Of a stretch of DNA of 64,000 nt, positions 8,701 through 16,323 are shown one piece after another. Below the pieces are notes generated by a model that worked only from the letters and a program-made list of their open reading frames with translations, did no database searches and was not told where the DNA came from. The DNA is taken from positions 5,398,001 to 5,462,000 of the forward strand of contig NZ_JAHOOZ010000001.1 of the NCBI RefSeq assembly GCF_019075875.1, in the 5' to 3' direction. The position numbers were made by a program, and so were the translations under genes. Origin of the DNA: Novosphingobium sp. G106. GTDB taxonomy: Bacteria; Pseudomonadota; Alphaproteobacteria; Sphingomonadales; Sphingomonadaceae. Numbering within the stretch: position 1 is the first letter of the stretch; every line of letters starts with the position of its first letter.

Positions 8701-9303
8701 CTCATCATAGTCGAATACGACCAGCCGGTCGGGCACGGTGCCCAGCAACACGGCGTCGACCGCGGCGTCGACATATTCGACGCTGACCGCGAGCATGCGC
8801 GGCTCTGTCTCGGCGATGATCGCGGCGTGCTGCGAGGGCGGGGCGCTGGTCTGCAACGGGACGTTGACTGCGCCGCGCTGGATGTCGGCGAGCAGGATCG
8901 TCGCATAGTCGGGGCTGGTGAAGCCAAGGATGCAGACGAAGTCGCCGGCGCCCAGAGGGCTCTGCGCGTGGTGGTGCCAGTCGCTCGCCGCGGCGCTCGC
9001 ACGCGCCCAGACCTCACGATAGGTCATCGTGTCGAAGCGCGGCAGCAGCCGCAGCGTCGCGCGGCCGGTGGCGGGATCGGTCACCAGTTCGCGGGCGCGC
9101 TGGCCGAGCGCCGGGCGATCGGCATAGCTTTCCATGACGAGTTCCACGACTTGGGCAAGCCGGATGCCCGGTTGCCGCTTTCCGGCCCTGACCGAATCGA
9201 GCTGCTTCCGCTCGGCGAATTCGCGATCTTCCGACCACAGTCGTTCGAGCCGGTTAGCCTTGCGTTCTGCTTGCGTTTTTCCGGACAATTCGATCGTCGC
9301 CAT
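5788..9303 (-). CDS. car: Carboxylic acid reductase (adenylation - phosphopantetheine carrier - thioester reductase)
   Basis: A 1171-residue protein, the usual length for bacterial CARs, which reduce carboxylic acids to aldehydes with ATP and NADPH. The adenylation domain has YTSGSTGTPKG near residue 262, and YRTGDV and DRCNNVIKLSQGEFV further on. The carrier domain has FIDLGGDSLAAL with the phosphopantetheine serine at about residue 692. The reductase domain begins with LLTGATGFLGRF near 787 and has the SDR-type YGVSK near 957. ATG 9303 is chosen because GGGAG precedes it; an in-frame ATG 24 codons upstream gives a non-homologous extension. Activity requires a phosphopantetheinyl transferase. 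It faces the thiolase operon and has a strong palindrome 65 bp upstream. CARs are best known from Actinobacteria, so transfer is possible. Confidence 0.94.
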   Translation of the reverse strand: MATIELSGKTQAERKANRLERLWSEDREFAERKQLDSVRAGKRQPGIRLAQVVELVMESYADRPALGQRARELVTDPATGRATLRLLPRFDTMTYREVWARASAAASDWHHHAQSPLGAGDFVCILGFTSPDYATILLADIQRGAVNVPLQTSAPPSQHAAIIAETEPRMLAVSVEYVDAAVDAVLLGTVPDRLVVFDYDERDDDQREKLAAARQKLADAKCPIVVDTFEEVIARGARQERLPLYVPAEGEDPLAWLFYTSGSTGTPKGAIFTQSLVIGTWLHDHDIPTVTLSFMPMAHLVGNGYLLMALANGGTSYCSPRADLSTMFEDFALARPTMASIVPRVCELFHHRYLGELDLRVAAGEDEATASEAIKRDMRENILGGRLLSVGCGSASLAPETYVFMEDMLDLHMPIGYSSTEIAGGTVLVDWKIQRPPVIDYKLADVPELGYFSTDKPYPRGELLVKSDRFMGGYYKRPDLTSEKFENGYYRTGDVMAEYGPDHLVFVDRCNNVIKLSQGEFVAIQKLEAAYAHHAAIRQIYVYGTSERAFLLAVVVPSEDLVAQLGPDGGTDKVKAAIRRALHEVAEEDGFNGWEVPRDFIIETDPFSLKNGLLSEIGKHQRPKLKDRYGESLEAMYAQIAQDQFDVLRQLRTSGAGRPMIETVTQAVQATLGLGASDVQPSSRFIDLGGDSLAALTFSNLLEEIFGVEVPVGVIINPAGDVQNLVDYIEAERSTGKKRPSFATVHAADSVEVKASELTLDKFIDADLLAKAPSLPKAGEIKTVLLTGATGFLGRFQALAWLERLAETGGKVILIARGSTPAQAYARVEAAIESDPQLLAHFRKLAADHLEVLPGDLGLPNLGLDDATWERLAADVDLIVHPGAHVNHRLPYNQLFAANVTGTAELIRLALTSKIKRFHYVSTLGVNSVATRIVDEDGDIRQLMPSCQIDDGYANGYGVSKWASEVLLREAHDLCGMPVAVFRPGMILAHSRYAGQLNVPDMFTRLLFSLAATGIAPETFYAADGSAGRPRARYDGLTVDFLADSVTAIGAQDPQGFNSYNLSSHIDDGVSLDNFVDWMIDSGCQIERIDRYDDWLSRFETSMRLLPEEQRGESMLAILDPYRQPQRPTGKSMLPAERFQTATAAAGYVIPPVSADLIGKYVADLRHLKLL

Positions 9304-9367
9304 GACATTCTCCCACTCGCCGCATCCGCCTTCTTGCGGGGCTCGCCCCGCGGTATGAATGCTGCCG

Positions 9368-9401
9368 CCGAACAAATCAACCAGTTGATTGATTTGTTCG
9401 G
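9368..9401. promoter_or_regulatory. Nested palindromes upstream of car, candidate operator
   Basis: Perfect 13-bp arms CCGAACAAATCAA (9368-9380) and TTGATTTGTTCGG (9389-9401) flank an 8-bp spacer, 65 bp upstream of the car start. Nested inside is a second dyad, AATCAAC-CA-GTTGATT (9375-9390). The AT-rich symmetric site in GC-rich DNA looks like a TetR-type operator; the cognate regulator is not in the window. The remaining ~290 bases between car and the EAL gene show no further clear signal. Confidence 0.6.
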
Positions 9402-9598
9402 TTCGGGGTGGACACCTTGCCAGGTGTGGTAAACCCGCGCCTTATTGGGCGTTAACTGACGATTGAGTTTTCCTCCCTAGAATCAAGGCTATGGGAGCCT
9501 TGGAATCATTACCGTGCAAGTCACGGACCGTTGCTAAACCACGGATTTTCGGTCTTACGGCTCTACGCGTTCGCTGCTCCGACGACGAGTAGCCGGTC

Positions 9599-11068
9599 AT
9601 GACGGGTCGCTCCCCAGCGCGTAGCCAAGCAACAGGCTGGCACGCCCTTGCCGACAGAATGGACCGCCTCGCGGCGATCGCGACCGAGGGAGAACCCGCG
9701 GCGCGCCTGCACGACGCGATTGCCGCGCTCGAGCGCGGCGATGCGGCCCGATCGCTGCATCGACACTCGGCGACCGGGATGCCGACTCGCGAGCCGCTTA
9801 TCCGGCAGATCCAAGGCGACGGTGGCGGAGTGCTGGGCATCATCCGTTTTCTCGATTTCGATCGCCTCTGCGTGTTCGATCCGTCGCTTGGAGATCAGCT
9901 TCTGATCGCGGTGGCCGCGCGGCTGAAGGCAATGCTGCCCGCCGAGCGCCTGCTCTACCATGTCGACCGCGCGCATATCGCCATCTGGTTCGGACCGGTG
10001 GAGAGCGCGGTGCTGGCGAGTGTCGAACTCGGAGCCATCGAATATGCGCTTGGCGAACCGATGGCGATCGGCAGCCATACGATCGCGCTCAAGATAAGCA
10101 CCCGGCTGTCCGAACTCGACGGAAAGGAGCCGGCGACCGCGCTCACCCGGGCGTTGGCCCAGTTGAGCATGGCGACTGCCACGGCCGACGTCGCTGCCGA
10201 CGGCCCGGCCTGGGACACCGAGGAACGCGAGCGTTTCGCCTTCGAACAGGATCTGCGTCTGGCCATGGCGGGCGGCGAACTGCGGCTCTGCTATCAGCCG
10301 CTGATCGACGCAGCCAATGGGCGCGTGTTCGGGGCCGAGGCGCTGATGCGCTGGAACAGCCCGGCGCGCGGGGCGGTCTCGCCGGCGCTGTTCATTCCGG
10401 TGGTGGAAGCGACCGGCCTTGCCGACGAGGTCGGCCTCTGGGCGCTCAACACGGCCATACGCGAAGCCAGCGGCTGGCGGGCAAAAGGCCTGGGCGACCT
10501 GCGTGTGGCGGTCAACGTGTCCGGCCACCAACTCAAGCGCGACGACCTCCCCACCTTGATCGACCGGACGCTCCGGCGGCACGCGCGGCCACCGGAGTTC
10601 CTCGAGATAGAACTGACCGAGAGTGTGGCCGTGGTGGATTGCGACCGGGCCTCACGCCTGCTCGCGAAGATCCGCGCGCTCGGCGTCTCCGTCGCCATCG
10701 ACGATTTCGGCACCGGCTTCTCGAGTCTCAGCTCGCTGCGCAAATTGACTTTCGACAAGATCAAGATCGACCGCGAGTTCGTGGCCGACGTGGACCGCCG
10801 CAAGGACAGCCAGGCGATCTGCCAGAGCATCATCGCCCTGGCGCGGGGCCTCGGCATCCGCGTTCTCGCCGAGGGTGTCGAACGGCGCGAGGAATATGCC
10901 TGGCTGCGGCAGCACGGCTGCGACCGTTTCCAGGGCTTCTATTTCTCGCCCCCGCTCGAAGCCTCCACCTTCGCGGCCTTCGTCCGGGACGGAGAGGCGC
11001 TCGCGGAGAAACTGGCGGTCGGTCCGCGGGCGATGCTGCGCAGCCTGTCGAAGAGCCTGACGCTATGA
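9599..11068 (+). CDS. EAL-domain cyclic-di-GMP phosphodiesterase with degenerate GGDEF-like N-terminal domain
   Basis: A 489-residue cytosolic protein with no membrane segment. Residues ~60-190 resemble a GGDEF fold but lack the GGDEF signature. Residues ~215-465 are an EAL domain with the catalytic set intact: AEALMRW (Glu at residue 247), VAVNVSG, EIELTES, AIDDFGTGFSSL, FDKIKIDREFV and LAEGVE. It should therefore hydrolyse c-di-GMP to pGpG. The stop overlaps the start of the FHA gene (ATGA), so the two are made together. The ATG at 9599 has no strong Shine-Dalgarno; a later start near 9659 (MDRLAAIATEG) is possible. An input domain is not recognisable; the partner FHA protein may supply the signal. 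Confidence 0.9.
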   Translation: MTGRSPARSQATGWHALADRMDRLAAIATEGEPAARLHDAIAALERGDAARSLHRHSATGMPTREPLIRQIQGDGGGVLGIIRFLDFDRLCVFDPSLGDQLLIAVAARLKAMLPAERLLYHVDRAHIAIWFGPVESAVLASVELGAIEYALGEPMAIGSHTIALKISTRLSELDGKEPATALTRALAQLSMATATADVAADGPAWDTEERERFAFEQDLRLAMAGGELRLCYQPLIDAANGRVFGAEALMRWNSPARGAVSPALFIPVVEATGLADEVGLWALNTAIREASGWRAKGLGDLRVAVNVSGHQLKRDDLPTLIDRTLRRHARPPEFLEIELTESVAVVDCDRASRLLAKIRALGVSVAIDDFGTGFSSLSSLRKLTFDKIKIDREFVADVDRRKDSQAICQSIIALARGLGIRVLAEGVERREEYAWLRQHGCDRFQGFYFSPPLEASTFAAFVRDGEALAEKLAVGPRAMLRSLSKSLTL

Positions 11069-12000
11069 ACGCGATCGGCGCGGCCGCGCCTCCGACGACG
11101 ACGGGTTACGAGCTCCGGCTGTATCACGGCGCGGAACCCGGCCGGACGATCGACACGCGCCACCTCCGCGAAGGTTCGATGACGCTGGGCCGCGATCCGG
11201 GGGTCGACTGGGTCGTGGACGATCCGACCCGGACGCTGTCGCGGCAGCATTGCGAGTTGATCGTTCGCGACGGCGATCTCGCCATCCGGGTAAGCGGCGC
11301 CAACGGTGCCTTCGCGCATGACGAGAAGCTTCCGTTCGGTGTGGAAGCCGGCCTTGCCGTACCCTGCACGCTCGCGCTCGGCGACTTCCGTCTGGCTGTC
11401 TGCAGGATCGGCGATGATCCCGCGGCTGGAGGCGCGACGACATTCTCGATGCCATTGTCGGAGACGGCAGCGGCCAACCGTTCCCTGCTGGAAGCGTTCT
11501 GCGAGGGCGCCGGGCTCGACTCGTCGCAGCTGGCGGGTGAGGATCCCGACGAGATCATGCGCCGCGTGGGCGCATTCTATCGCCAGACCGTCTCCGGCGT
11601 CAGCGATCTCATGGCCGAGCGCGACCGGGCGCGCAGCCTTTACGACCTGCAGCGCACCAGGATCGCCAGTACCGGCAACAACCTGTTCAAATGGGCATCC
11701 CCCAAGCGGCTGGCCGTGGACCTGCTGCTGACCGAGCCTGCGGGTTTTCTTTCCGGGCCCGAGGCGGTGCGGTCGTCGCTTCGAGCGATCAGGCGGCATC
11801 TCGTCGCCAGCCAGGCCGGAATGCAGGGATGCCTCCGGGTTCTGGTCGACAGGTTCTCGACCGGCGAAACAGACGCACTCGCGCGGCGCAGCGCCGAGCT
11901 TGCGGAGGAGCTGGAACAGGCCGTGCCGCCTTCGCTCGAGCAGGCCTATGTCTTCGCCTATGAAGCCGCGGAAGTGGCTGCGAGAGCGCACGAGCTCTGA
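11065..12000 (+). CDS. FHA-domain protein with type VI secretion TagH-like C-terminal domain
   Basis: A 311-residue protein. Residues ~15-115 form a forkhead-associated phosphothreonine-binding domain, with the conserved GR (42-43) and SRQH (59-62) motifs. Residues ~139-285 resemble the C-terminal domain of type VI secretion FHA proteins (TagH/ImpI): LLEAFCEGAGL, a DLMAERDRARSLYDLQRT helix, STGNNLFKW and AGMQGCLRVLVDRF. In complete systems TagH is a target of the PpkA kinase, but no other T6SS gene is in this window, so it is either an orphan or recruited for another task. It overlaps the EAL gene by 4 bases, suggesting joint function in c-di-GMP control. About 290 bases after it (12001-12290) hold only weak hairpins, e.g. 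GCCGTT/AACGGC at 12024-12039. Confidence 0.82.
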   Translation: MNAIGAAAPPTTTGYELRLYHGAEPGRTIDTRHLREGSMTLGRDPGVDWVVDDPTRTLSRQHCELIVRDGDLAIRVSGANGAFAHDEKLPFGVEAGLAVPCTLALGDFRLAVCRIGDDPAAGGATTFSMPLSETAAANRSLLEAFCEGAGLDSSQLAGEDPDEIMRRVGAFYRQTVSGVSDLMAERDRARSLYDLQRTRIASTGNNLFKWASPKRLAVDLLLTEPAGFLSGPEAVRSSLRAIRRHLVASQAGMQGCLRVLVDRFSTGETDALARRSAELAEELEQAVPPSLEQAYVFAYEAAEVAARAHEL

Positions 12001-12290
12001 AGAGCATCTGGTCGACCTTAGCGGCCGTTACTGAACGGCGATCCCATTGTTACAGCTGTGTGATGATTTGGTCTGTTGATGCATAAATATTGAAGCCGAA
12101 CGCGATTTTTGCGGCAAGACAAACGTCCGGTGGGCTGCTAAAAATGTGGGCCGATATTGGGTGGGCGGGGCGTCTTATGGCGATCCGTTATGTTCCGCAA
12201 CGGAGGGTAAGGCCACATTAGTGACGCCCCTTGGCCATTTTTTAGCGGGCGAGAGGTAGGTCACACACCGAACTTCACGGGGCTTCTGAA

Positions 12291-13972
12291 ATGCCAACCA
12301 CATTGCGCGCAGCCGATTTCATCGGCTCTCTGGGCGTCGACGTCCACCTTCAGCCGCTGAACACCTCTGCCAACATTGCCAGGACCACGGCGGCGCTCGG
12401 CTATCTCGGCATCGATCACGTGCGCGAGGGCGCGATGCTGGAAGGGGACACTATCTTCCAGTCGCTCGCCGAGGCGGGCGTGAAGTTCGACATGCTGTTG
12501 CCCTCGGGCCTGGACCCGATCGAGACCGTTTCGCGGATCGCGGCCTTCGCGCAGGCCAACCCGGGCGCGGTGGCCGCGATCGAGGGCCCCAACGAGATCA
12601 ATCACTGGCCGGTGAAATATGCGGGTCTGACCGGCGTGGCCGCGGGCGTCGCCTTCGTCAACGCGGCAGCGAGTGCCGTCGATGCGACGCCGATCCTGAG
12701 GGGCGTCGACTTCTACGACCTCACCGGCGCGCCGCGAACCGTTGCGGTGGCGGGTGATGCAGCGGACTACGTCAACATCCATCCCTATCCGAAGCTCGGC
12801 GCGCAGCCCTATGCCACCCTAGCCACCGCGATGATGCAGCACGGCGTCGCCGGCAAAGGCATGGTCATCACCGAGGCCGGCTATCACACGGGTGTCGGCA
12901 ACGCGAGTTGGGAGGGTGTCGACGAGACCACCCAGGCCAAGCTCACGCTGAACCTGATCGCCGATGCGACCAAGCTCGGCGTCGCGCATACCTATCTCTA
13001 TCAACTGCTCGATGCCGATGATCCGACCGGGATCGCCGTCGACAAGAATCTTGGCCTGTTCGACAGCGCGTTCCAGCCGAAGAAGGTCGCGACGGCGATC
13101 CACAACCTGACCACGATCCTGGCCGACGATACCGCCAATGCCGCAAGCTTCGCGACCCATGCGCTGTCCTACAAGCTGAGCGGACAGCCCGCGAACAGCA
13201 ACTCGTTGGTGATCGAGAAGTCGAGCGGCGTCCACGACCTCGTGCTCTGGGCCGAACCCGATATCTGGAACGAAGCGGCCAACAAGCCGATCTCAGTCGC
13301 CGCGAAGCAGACCACGATCGACTTCGGCCGCATGGTCGATGTCGTGGTCTACGATCCGCTTGTCTCGGACCGCCCGATCGCCCGCTATGACGACGTCACC
13401 TCTGCCAAGATTGCGCTTTCGGACCACCCCGTCGTTATCGAGGTGAGCGGCGCGGCCGATGGGCCTCTGACCGGGCCGACGCAGATCGATCCGGCGCTAT
13501 GGCTCACCGGCGCCGCAGCGACCGATGTGATCGTCGGGCGCTCGAACTCCGACACGCTCAAGGGTATGGGCGGCAACGACAGGCTCGACGGGGGGGCGGC
13601 GACGATACGCTGATCGGCGGGGTTGGGGCGGATCGGCTCGTCGGCGGCAGCGGCGCGGATCTCTTCGTGTTCCAGACGGTAGGCGAGTCGCGGATCGCCG
13701 CCACGGCGCGCGACGAGATCGTCGATTTCAACGCGGCCGACGGCGATCGGCTCGACCTTTCCAAGATCGATGCCAACAGCAAGGTCGCGGGCAACCAGGC
13801 CTTCATGCTCGGTGGTGACGCTTTCAGCCGGGTCGCAGGTGAACTCATCCAGACGCACACCGGCGACCAGTGGCTGCTCCAGGGCGATCTCAACGGCGAT
13901 GCGCGGGCCGATTTCGCCATTCTGTTCGACCATCTGGCGCAACCGCTAGGGGCGGACAGCGTGCTGCTCTGA
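12291..13972 (+). CDS. Frameshifted glycoside hydrolase-like protein with C-terminal RTX calcium-binding repeats
   Basis: As written, the first frame stops at 13613, but the +1 frame continues with GGDDTLIGGVGADRLVGGSGADLFVF to 13972. One extra G in the seven-G run at 13590-13596 would join them into 560 residues. Residues ~10-300 look like a clan-A (TIM-barrel) glycoside hydrolase: EGPNEINHW with Glu102 as candidate acid/base and VITEAGYHT with Glu195 as candidate nucleophile. The end has RTX nonapeptides (GGNDRLDGG, GADRLVGGSGADLF) and a C-terminal secretion-like region. No N-terminal signal peptide is present, so type I secretion is expected; no transporter genes are nearby. Either a sequencing error or an inactive or phase-variable allele. 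No strong ribosome site precedes the ATG at 12291. Confidence 0.8.
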
Positions 13973-13979
13973 TAAGGGT

Positions 13980-14309
13980 CTAGCCGGCGGCGAGGGACGA
14001 CAGCGCAAGCACCGCCGCGGTCAGCAATGCGGCGATCGCCACCTTCAAGGCCGCGAAGAACCGCCACGACATGATGAGGACGAGCGCTACGCCTGCGACG
14101 CAGAGCTGTCCGGTCCAGGCCACGGTGCCCTGCGCCGGCCCGAACCGGTGGAGCGCGGCGAAGAGCGAGAGCATCAGGAGTGCAACGCCGGCGGCTCTGG
14201 CTTGAAAGGGTGACAGCACCGCCGGCAGGTGGCGGGCAGGCCAGTGCTTGGCGCGGGCTGCGGCCAGGCTGGCGAGGCCGGCATAGGCGATCAGGCCAGG
14301 CTCAAGCAT
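13980..14309 (-). CDS. DUF3325 small membrane protein of an iron-uptake cluster
   Basis: A 109-residue hydrophobic protein with about four predicted membrane segments (e.g. AGVALLMLSLFAALHRFG, LCVAGVALVLIMSWRF, IAALLTAAVLALSSLAAG). Size, hydropathy and position match DUF3325, regularly found after PepSY and DUF3649 genes next to siderophore receptors. The ATG at 14309 lies inside the end of the PepSY gene (8-base overlap), which implies translational coupling. Function is not established; a role in siderophore export or iron-reduction support is only inferred from company. Confidence 0.8.
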   Translation of the reverse strand: MLEPGLIAYAGLASLAAARAKHWPARHLPAVLSPFQARAAGVALLMLSLFAALHRFGPAQGTVAWTGQLCVAGVALVLIMSWRFFAALKVAIAALLTAAVLALSSLAAG

Positions 14310-15912
14310 CGACGGTCTCCCGGCTGAGACTGACCTGGGCCGAGCGCTCGCGGCAGCGGCCAGCCTTGCGCGGTCGCCCGGCGCGCCATGCGGCGAGGCC
14401 CAGCAGCGCGGCGAGGCTGAAGAAAGCAAGATCGAAGGAAACGAACAGCCAGTCGCCCGCCGCCAGGCTCCGGAACAGGCCGCGCTCGGTCGTCGCGATG
14501 TTGACCAGCGGCAGCGCCGCGAAGGCGGCTGCCGCGATCGCCAGCGTCTCGGGCCAGGCACGATGGACCGGGCGGAGGAGGGACAGCGCAGCGAGGCCGA
14601 ACCACACCCAGAACATCGCCGCCACTTCCATGTCGGCGCGCCCGGGCAGGGCGGCGGGGATCAGCCGGTTGGCGAGCAGGTAGGCCGCCATGCCCGCAGG
14701 CAGGCAGGCGATCGCGCCGATGTTCAACCGCTCGACCAGGCGGAAGCCGAGGAAGGGCCTGGTATCGGGCCGCCGCCGCTTGGCCGTCCACAGCAGCAGG
14801 CCGGTGCCGACCATGGCCGCACCGGTCAGGCCGAGCAGGAAGTAGGTCCAGCGCAGCACCGGCCCCGCGAAAGCCGCGATATGGAGGCCGAGCATCACGC
14901 CTGCCGTGCTGATCGCCGGCCCCGGCGGCGGCGAGGCGGAGAGCCGCTGGGCTGTCGCGCCGGCATAGCTGATCGAAGCGCCGCGCGCGTTCAATTGATC
15001 CGCCGCGCTGCGGAATAGAGTCACGGTCGCGTTGGCATAGCCCGGATCGGTGATGACCACGCGGTCGGGCTGCCCGCCGCGCCACTCGCGCGTAGCATCG
15101 TTTACCATGAGCCCAATCGGCGCCAGCGTCGCGCGCTGCGTCGAAGGTTCGGCCTTCGGCTCGACGCCATAGGCTTCCTCGGCGAAGACCGCCGGCTTGG
15201 CGTAGTTCGCCATGATCGGCCAGGGCATGTACATGACGACCAGCGTGATCAGGCCTGTATAGGTGATCATCGCATGGAACGGCAGCGCCAGGACCGCCGA
15301 GACGTTGTGTGCGTCGAGCCAGGACCGCTGCCCCTTGCCCCAGCGCAGCGTGAAGAAGTCAACGAAGATGCGCTTGTGCGTGGTGACGCCCGAAACGATC
15401 GCCGCCAGCATGAAGATGGCGCAGACGCCGGCGAGCCAGCGACCCCAGGGGTGCGGCAGCTGCAGCTGGAAATGGAAGCGGTAGAACTGCTCGCCGCCGC
15501 GCGTCTCTCGCGCGGTCAGCGGCGCGCCCGTGGCGGGATCGAGCTTGAGCTCAGGCCGCCGCGACCCCGGCGGCGCTTTGGGATCGGGGTTCGGCCTTGC
15601 CCGCGCGAAGATTCGCGTCTGCGTGGTGCGTTCGTCGGGCAGGTAGATCGTCCACTGCTCGTCGTCGGGGGAGGTCGCTTGCAGATGGGCGACCGCGGTC
15701 TCGGCGGCGCGTGCCGACGAGACCTGGGCCGGTCGCAGTTCGGGCTGCATCCAGCGGGTGATCTCGGGGCGGAAGTAGCTGGCGGTGCCGGTCAGGAACA
15801 TCGCGAACAGGATCCAGCCGGCCAGCAGGCCCAGCCAGGTGTGGATCCAGGCCATGGCCTGGCGTAGGCCTCTGTTCGGTGCTTCGTCTTCGGTTTGGGC
15901 GGTTTCGATCAC
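14302..15912 (-). CDS. PepSY-associated transmembrane protein (siderophore-iron reductase-like)
   Basis: A 536-residue inner-membrane protein. The first transmembrane segment follows AMAWIHTWLGLLAGW, the hallmark of PepSY_TM proteins; a periplasmic loop follows, then further membrane segments (FMLAAIVSGV near 200, MLGLHIAAFAGPVLRW near 335, and several near the end). Conserved histidines in or near membrane segments could bind haem or metal. Members near TonB receptors are thought to help reduce or release iron from siderophores. The start is a GTG at 15912 overlapping the DUF3649 stop (GTGA); an upstream in-frame ATG would lie within DUF3649. Part of a three-gene unit divergent from the receptor and probably under the same Fur site. 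Confidence 0.87.
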   Translation of the reverse strand: MIETAQTEDEAPNRGLRQAMAWIHTWLGLLAGWILFAMFLTGTASYFRPEITRWMQPELRPAQVSSARAAETAVAHLQATSPDDEQWTIYLPDERTTQTRIFARARPNPDPKAPPGSRRPELKLDPATGAPLTARETRGGEQFYRFHFQLQLPHPWGRWLAGVCAIFMLAAIVSGVTTHKRIFVDFFTLRWGKGQRSWLDAHNVSAVLALPFHAMITYTGLITLVVMYMPWPIMANYAKPAVFAEEAYGVEPKAEPSTQRATLAPIGLMVNDATREWRGGQPDRVVITDPGYANATVTLFRSAADQLNARGASISYAGATAQRLSASPPPGPAISTAGVMLGLHIAAFAGPVLRWTYFLLGLTGAAMVGTGLLLWTAKRRRPDTRPFLGFRLVERLNIGAIACLPAGMAAYLLANRLIPAALPGRADMEVAAMFWVWFGLAALSLLRPVHRAWPETLAIAAAAFAALPLVNIATTERGLFRSLAAGDWLFVSFDLAFFSLAALLGLAAWRAGRPRKAGRCRERSAQVSLSRETVDA

Positions 15913-16232
15913 GGCCGCACGCCCAGCAGAAAGACCGCTCCGGCGGCCATGATCGCGCTGCCCCAGATGACGACGGCGACGCGCGCCAGGCTGCGTTCGT
16001 AGAAGGCCCAGAGGGCGAGCACCGCGAAGATCAGGAACGACAGGATCATGCCCCAGGCCGTGGCCTCGGCGCGGGCGATCGGCAGCAGCCGCGCCAGCAG
16101 CGAGGCCAGGGCAGAGGCAGCAGCATAGCCGCCGAGCAGCGCCGTCAGGCACCGTGCCGTCATCGCCAATGCCGTCACCGGCCCGGCGGGCCGGGCAGTT
16201 CTGCCCGAAAAGGCCCTTCGCTGAATTCCCAT
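15909..16232 (-). CDS. DUF3649 membrane protein of an iron-uptake cluster
   Basis: A 107-residue protein with three likely membrane helices (ALLGGYAAASALASLLARLL, WGMILSFLIFAVLALWAF, VAVVIWGSAIMAAGAVFLLG), matching DUF3649 in size and neighbourhood. I chose the ATG at 16232 because GAGGG lies upstream at good spacing; a GTG seven codons earlier (16253) is possible. It is the first gene of the leftward DUF3649-PepSY-DUF3325 unit; its start is 53 bp from the Fur box. Molecular role unknown. Confidence 0.78.
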   Translation of the reverse strand: MGIQRRAFSGRTARPAGPVTALAMTARCLTALLGGYAAASALASLLARLLPIARAEATAWGMILSFLIFAVLALWAFYERSLARVAVVIWGSAIMAAGAVFLLGVRP

Positions 16233-16284
16233 TGTCACCCTCGTTGCCGCCACGGCTTGCCTCTAGCCAAAACCGCCTCTAGAG

Positions 16285-16303
16285 GCAAATGCGAATCATT
16301 ATC
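16285..16303. promoter_or_regulatory. Fur box between DUF3649 operon and TonB receptor
   Basis: The 19-mer GCAAATGCGAATCATTATC matches 15 of 19 positions of the Fur consensus (GATAATGATAATCATTATC), counted by eye. It lies 20 bp upstream of the receptor ATG and 53 bp from the DUF3649 start, in an ~90-bp divergent region, so iron repression of both sides is likely. A perfect 12-bp palindrome GCCTCTAGAGGC overlaps its edge (16275-16286). Confidence 0.8.
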
Positions 16304-16323
16304 AACAGCAATAAGGGGCGAAC

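Noticed and set aside
7378..9432. 684-codon open frame on the + strand opposite car
   Set aside because: It mirrors the codon bias of the real gene on the other strand (Arg/Val/Asp-rich, no recognisable domain). The minus-strand protein has all CAR motifs.
13590..13596. Programmed frameshifting at the G7 run
   Set aside because: Possible in principle, but there is no slippery heptamer with downstream structure I can defend, and two similar faults in unrelated genes favour sequence error.
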